From Actinomycetes bacterium (GTDB lineage Bacteria; Actinomycetota; Actinomycetes; Actinomycetales; Microbacteriaceae): 31,114 bases of DNA. The notes under the pieces are model-generated. The model was given only the letters and a program-made list of their open reading frames with translations, searched no databases and was not told where the DNA came from. Shown here piece by piece: positions 29,827 to 31,114 of this stretch. Every line of letters begins with the position of its first letter. Position 1 is the stretch's first letter. The DNA lies in assembly GCA_023450335.1 (NCBI GenBank), contig JAEXHA010000027.1:1-31114 (forward strand), written 5' to 3'. Both the position numbers and the translations under genes were made by a program.

Positions 29827-31114
29827 TCAGCAGTCGCCGTTGTCGGGATTGTCGGCGCACCATTGGCGCCACTTCTCGACCAGCTGCTCATGTTCGGCGT
29901 GGGTCTCGGCGAACTCGGTCTCCCCCGATGACGGGTTGACGGTCACGAAGTACATCCACGGGCCGTCGGCCGGCTCCATCGCGGCCTGGATGGCGAGGTC
30001 GCCGGGGTTGGCGATCGGACCGACGGGCAGGCCGGGGTGGATGTAGGTGTTCCAGGGGTTGTCGTCCTCGAGGGTCGAGGCATCCGAGCTGACGGTGCCG
30101 TCGTCCTCGTTCGCACCGTACTGCGCGGTCGAGTCCATCTGCAGCAGGCCGTGGGTCTCGGTGTTGTCCGGCTTGAGCCGGTTCTGGATGACGCGCGACA
30201 CCTTGAAGAAGTCATCGGCGAAACGCGCCTCACGCTCGATGATCGAAGCAATCGTCAGGATCTCGTGGCGACGGTCGGCGGGGACGCCGGCGTCATCGAG
30301 CGAGGTGACCGTGCGGTCGACCAGGGTCTGGATCACCTGGGCGGCGGTGACGTCGGGCTCGAACGTGTAGGTGGCCGGGAACAGCCACCCCTCGAGGCTG
30401 TCGGCTTCGACGCCGAATGCGGCCGGGTCCTCGGCGGCGGCTTCGAAATCGGCCAGCTCGAGACCGGTGGCTTCGGCCAGCAGCGGCAATGTCTGCTCGA
30501 CGGTCAGACCTTCGCGCAGCTGCGCGGTGTTCTCGAGTTTGTTGGCGGGGTCGGTCAGTGCCTCGAAGGCCGCGGCGGCCGTCATCTTCTGCTGCAGGGC
30601 GAACACGCCGGGTACGAGCAGATTCGGGTCGGCACCCGACGAGATGAGGTAGTCGTAGAAGACGCCGGCGGTCTTGGTCACGCCCGCATCGTGGAGCGTC
30701 TCGGAGATGGTGCCGCCGGTGTCGCCGGTCACGATCGTCACGGTCGCCTCACCCTCGGCGATGCCCTCCTCGTAGTCCTTCGGCTCGGTCCACCCGAAGA
30801 ATTCACGGATCGGCTCTTCGTAGGTGCTCCACACCCAGACCCCGCCGAACACCAGCCCGCCCAGCAGGGCCAGCACGACGCCGAAGACGCTCCACGCGGC
30901 GATGCGGCTCTTGCGGCGATCACGGTCGTGGTGCTTCTCATGCGCGTGGTGCGGCTCGCCGTCGAACAGCGCGTCGAGCGTGTGGCCATCGGCGGTCGCC
31001 GGCGCGGCAGACGGTGACGGCTCGTCGGTGCCTGCCGCCATCGCGGCGGTCACCACCGGATAGGCGGCCGCGCTGGCCGCCGATGCGGCCACGGGCCCGT
31101 CCACCGGGTCGGAC
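29827..31114 (-). CDS. mltG: Endolytic murein transglycosylase MltG (5' end outside the window)
   Basis: MltG cleaves nascent peptidoglycan strands and sets glycan length. The visible 429 codons include a Pro/Ala/Ser-rich N-terminal part and a basic stretch (EKHHDRDRRKSR). One membrane segment follows (SVFGVVLALLGGLVFGGVWV), then a LysM-like region and the YceG catalytic domain. The catalytic glutamate lies in IASIIERE, and NTYIHPGLPVGPIANPG is the second signature. The frame is open to the edge of the window. A GTG at 31104 could be a start, but family members usually have a longer cytoplasmic N-terminus, so I treat it as truncated by the window. Confidence 0.95.
   Translation of the reverse strand, partial: SDPVDGPVAASAASAAAYPVVTAAMAAGTDEPSPSAAPATADGHTLDALFDGEPHHAHEKHHDRDRRKSRIAAWSVFGVVLALLGGLVFGGVWVWSTYEEPIREFFGWTEPKDYEEGIAEGEATVTIVTGDTGGTISETLHDAGVTKTAGVFYDYLISSGADPNLLVPGVFALQQKMTAAAAFEALTDPANKLENTAQLREGLTVEQTLPLLAEATGLELADFEAAAEDPAAFGVEADSLEGWLFPATYTFEPDVTAAQVIQTLVDRTVTSLDDAGVPADRRHEILTIASIIEREARFADDFFKVSRVIQNRLKPDNTETHGLLQMDSTAQYGANEDDGTVSSDASTLEDDNPWNTYIHPGLPVGPIANPGDLAIQAAMEPADGPWMYFVTVNPSSGETEFAETHAEHEQLVEKWRQWCADNPDNGDC

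Overview
The window is a very GC-rich, gene-dense stretch of an actinobacterial chromosome. Codon use (strong G/C third positions), gene order and protein types fit Microbacteriaceae, most likely Microbacterium or a close relative; this assignment is inference from synteny and protein style, not from a marker gene. All 29 confidently called genes lie on the minus strand, so transcription runs from position 31114 towards 1. No gap between confidently called genes exceeds 171 bp. I found no tRNA, rRNA, CRISPR array, insertion sequence or phage gene.

In transcription order: (1) 31114-25672, peptidoglycan and shikimate block: mltG (5' end cut by the window), aroE, aroC, aroK, aroB, aroQ, together most of the pathway to chorismate. 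(2) 25583-24610, efp and nusB (translation elongation and transcription antitermination). (3) 24568-19632, two less ordinary genes: a SWIM-finger Snf2 ATPase and a metallo-beta-lactamase-fold/Rieske fusion that resembles a domain-permuted CMP-Neu5Ac hydroxylase. (4) 19591-10908, the pyrimidine operon pyrR-pyrB-pyrC-(membrane protein)-carA-carB-pyrF, preceded by a clear PyrR-binding RNA motif and joined almost throughout by 1-8 nt overlaps. (5) 10915-8258, a gene fusing an actinobacterial integration host factor (mihF) to guanylate kinase, then rpoZ and metK; the usual coaBC between rpoZ and metK is missing and is replaced by 144 nt holding strong hairpins and a small Met-rich reading frame. 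(6) 8256-3193, priA (helicase-degenerate actinobacterial type), fmt, rsmB, rpe. (7) 3147-888, hisE, hisG, hisF, hisI. (8) 891-1, the start of a secreted protein made of cell-wall-binding type 2 repeats with an exact 101-residue period, which overlaps the end of hisI.

The genes form translationally coupled strings: ATGA, TGATG, TAATG or GTGA junctions link aroC-aroK-aroB, pyrR to gmk, fmt-rsmB and hisG-hisF-hisI-surface protein. Candidate promoters are seen mostly as TANNNT -10 boxes. Three genes (hisE, rpe, aroQ) start with GTG exactly 6 nt after such a box, as expected for leaderless transcripts. Three others (rpoZ, the Rieske fusion, efp) carry a TAGAAT box and a normal 5' leader.

The best candidates for undescribed biology are the permuted CMAH-like enzyme, the mihF-gmk fusion, and the rpoZ-metK interval with its Met-rich small reading frame folded into hairpins.
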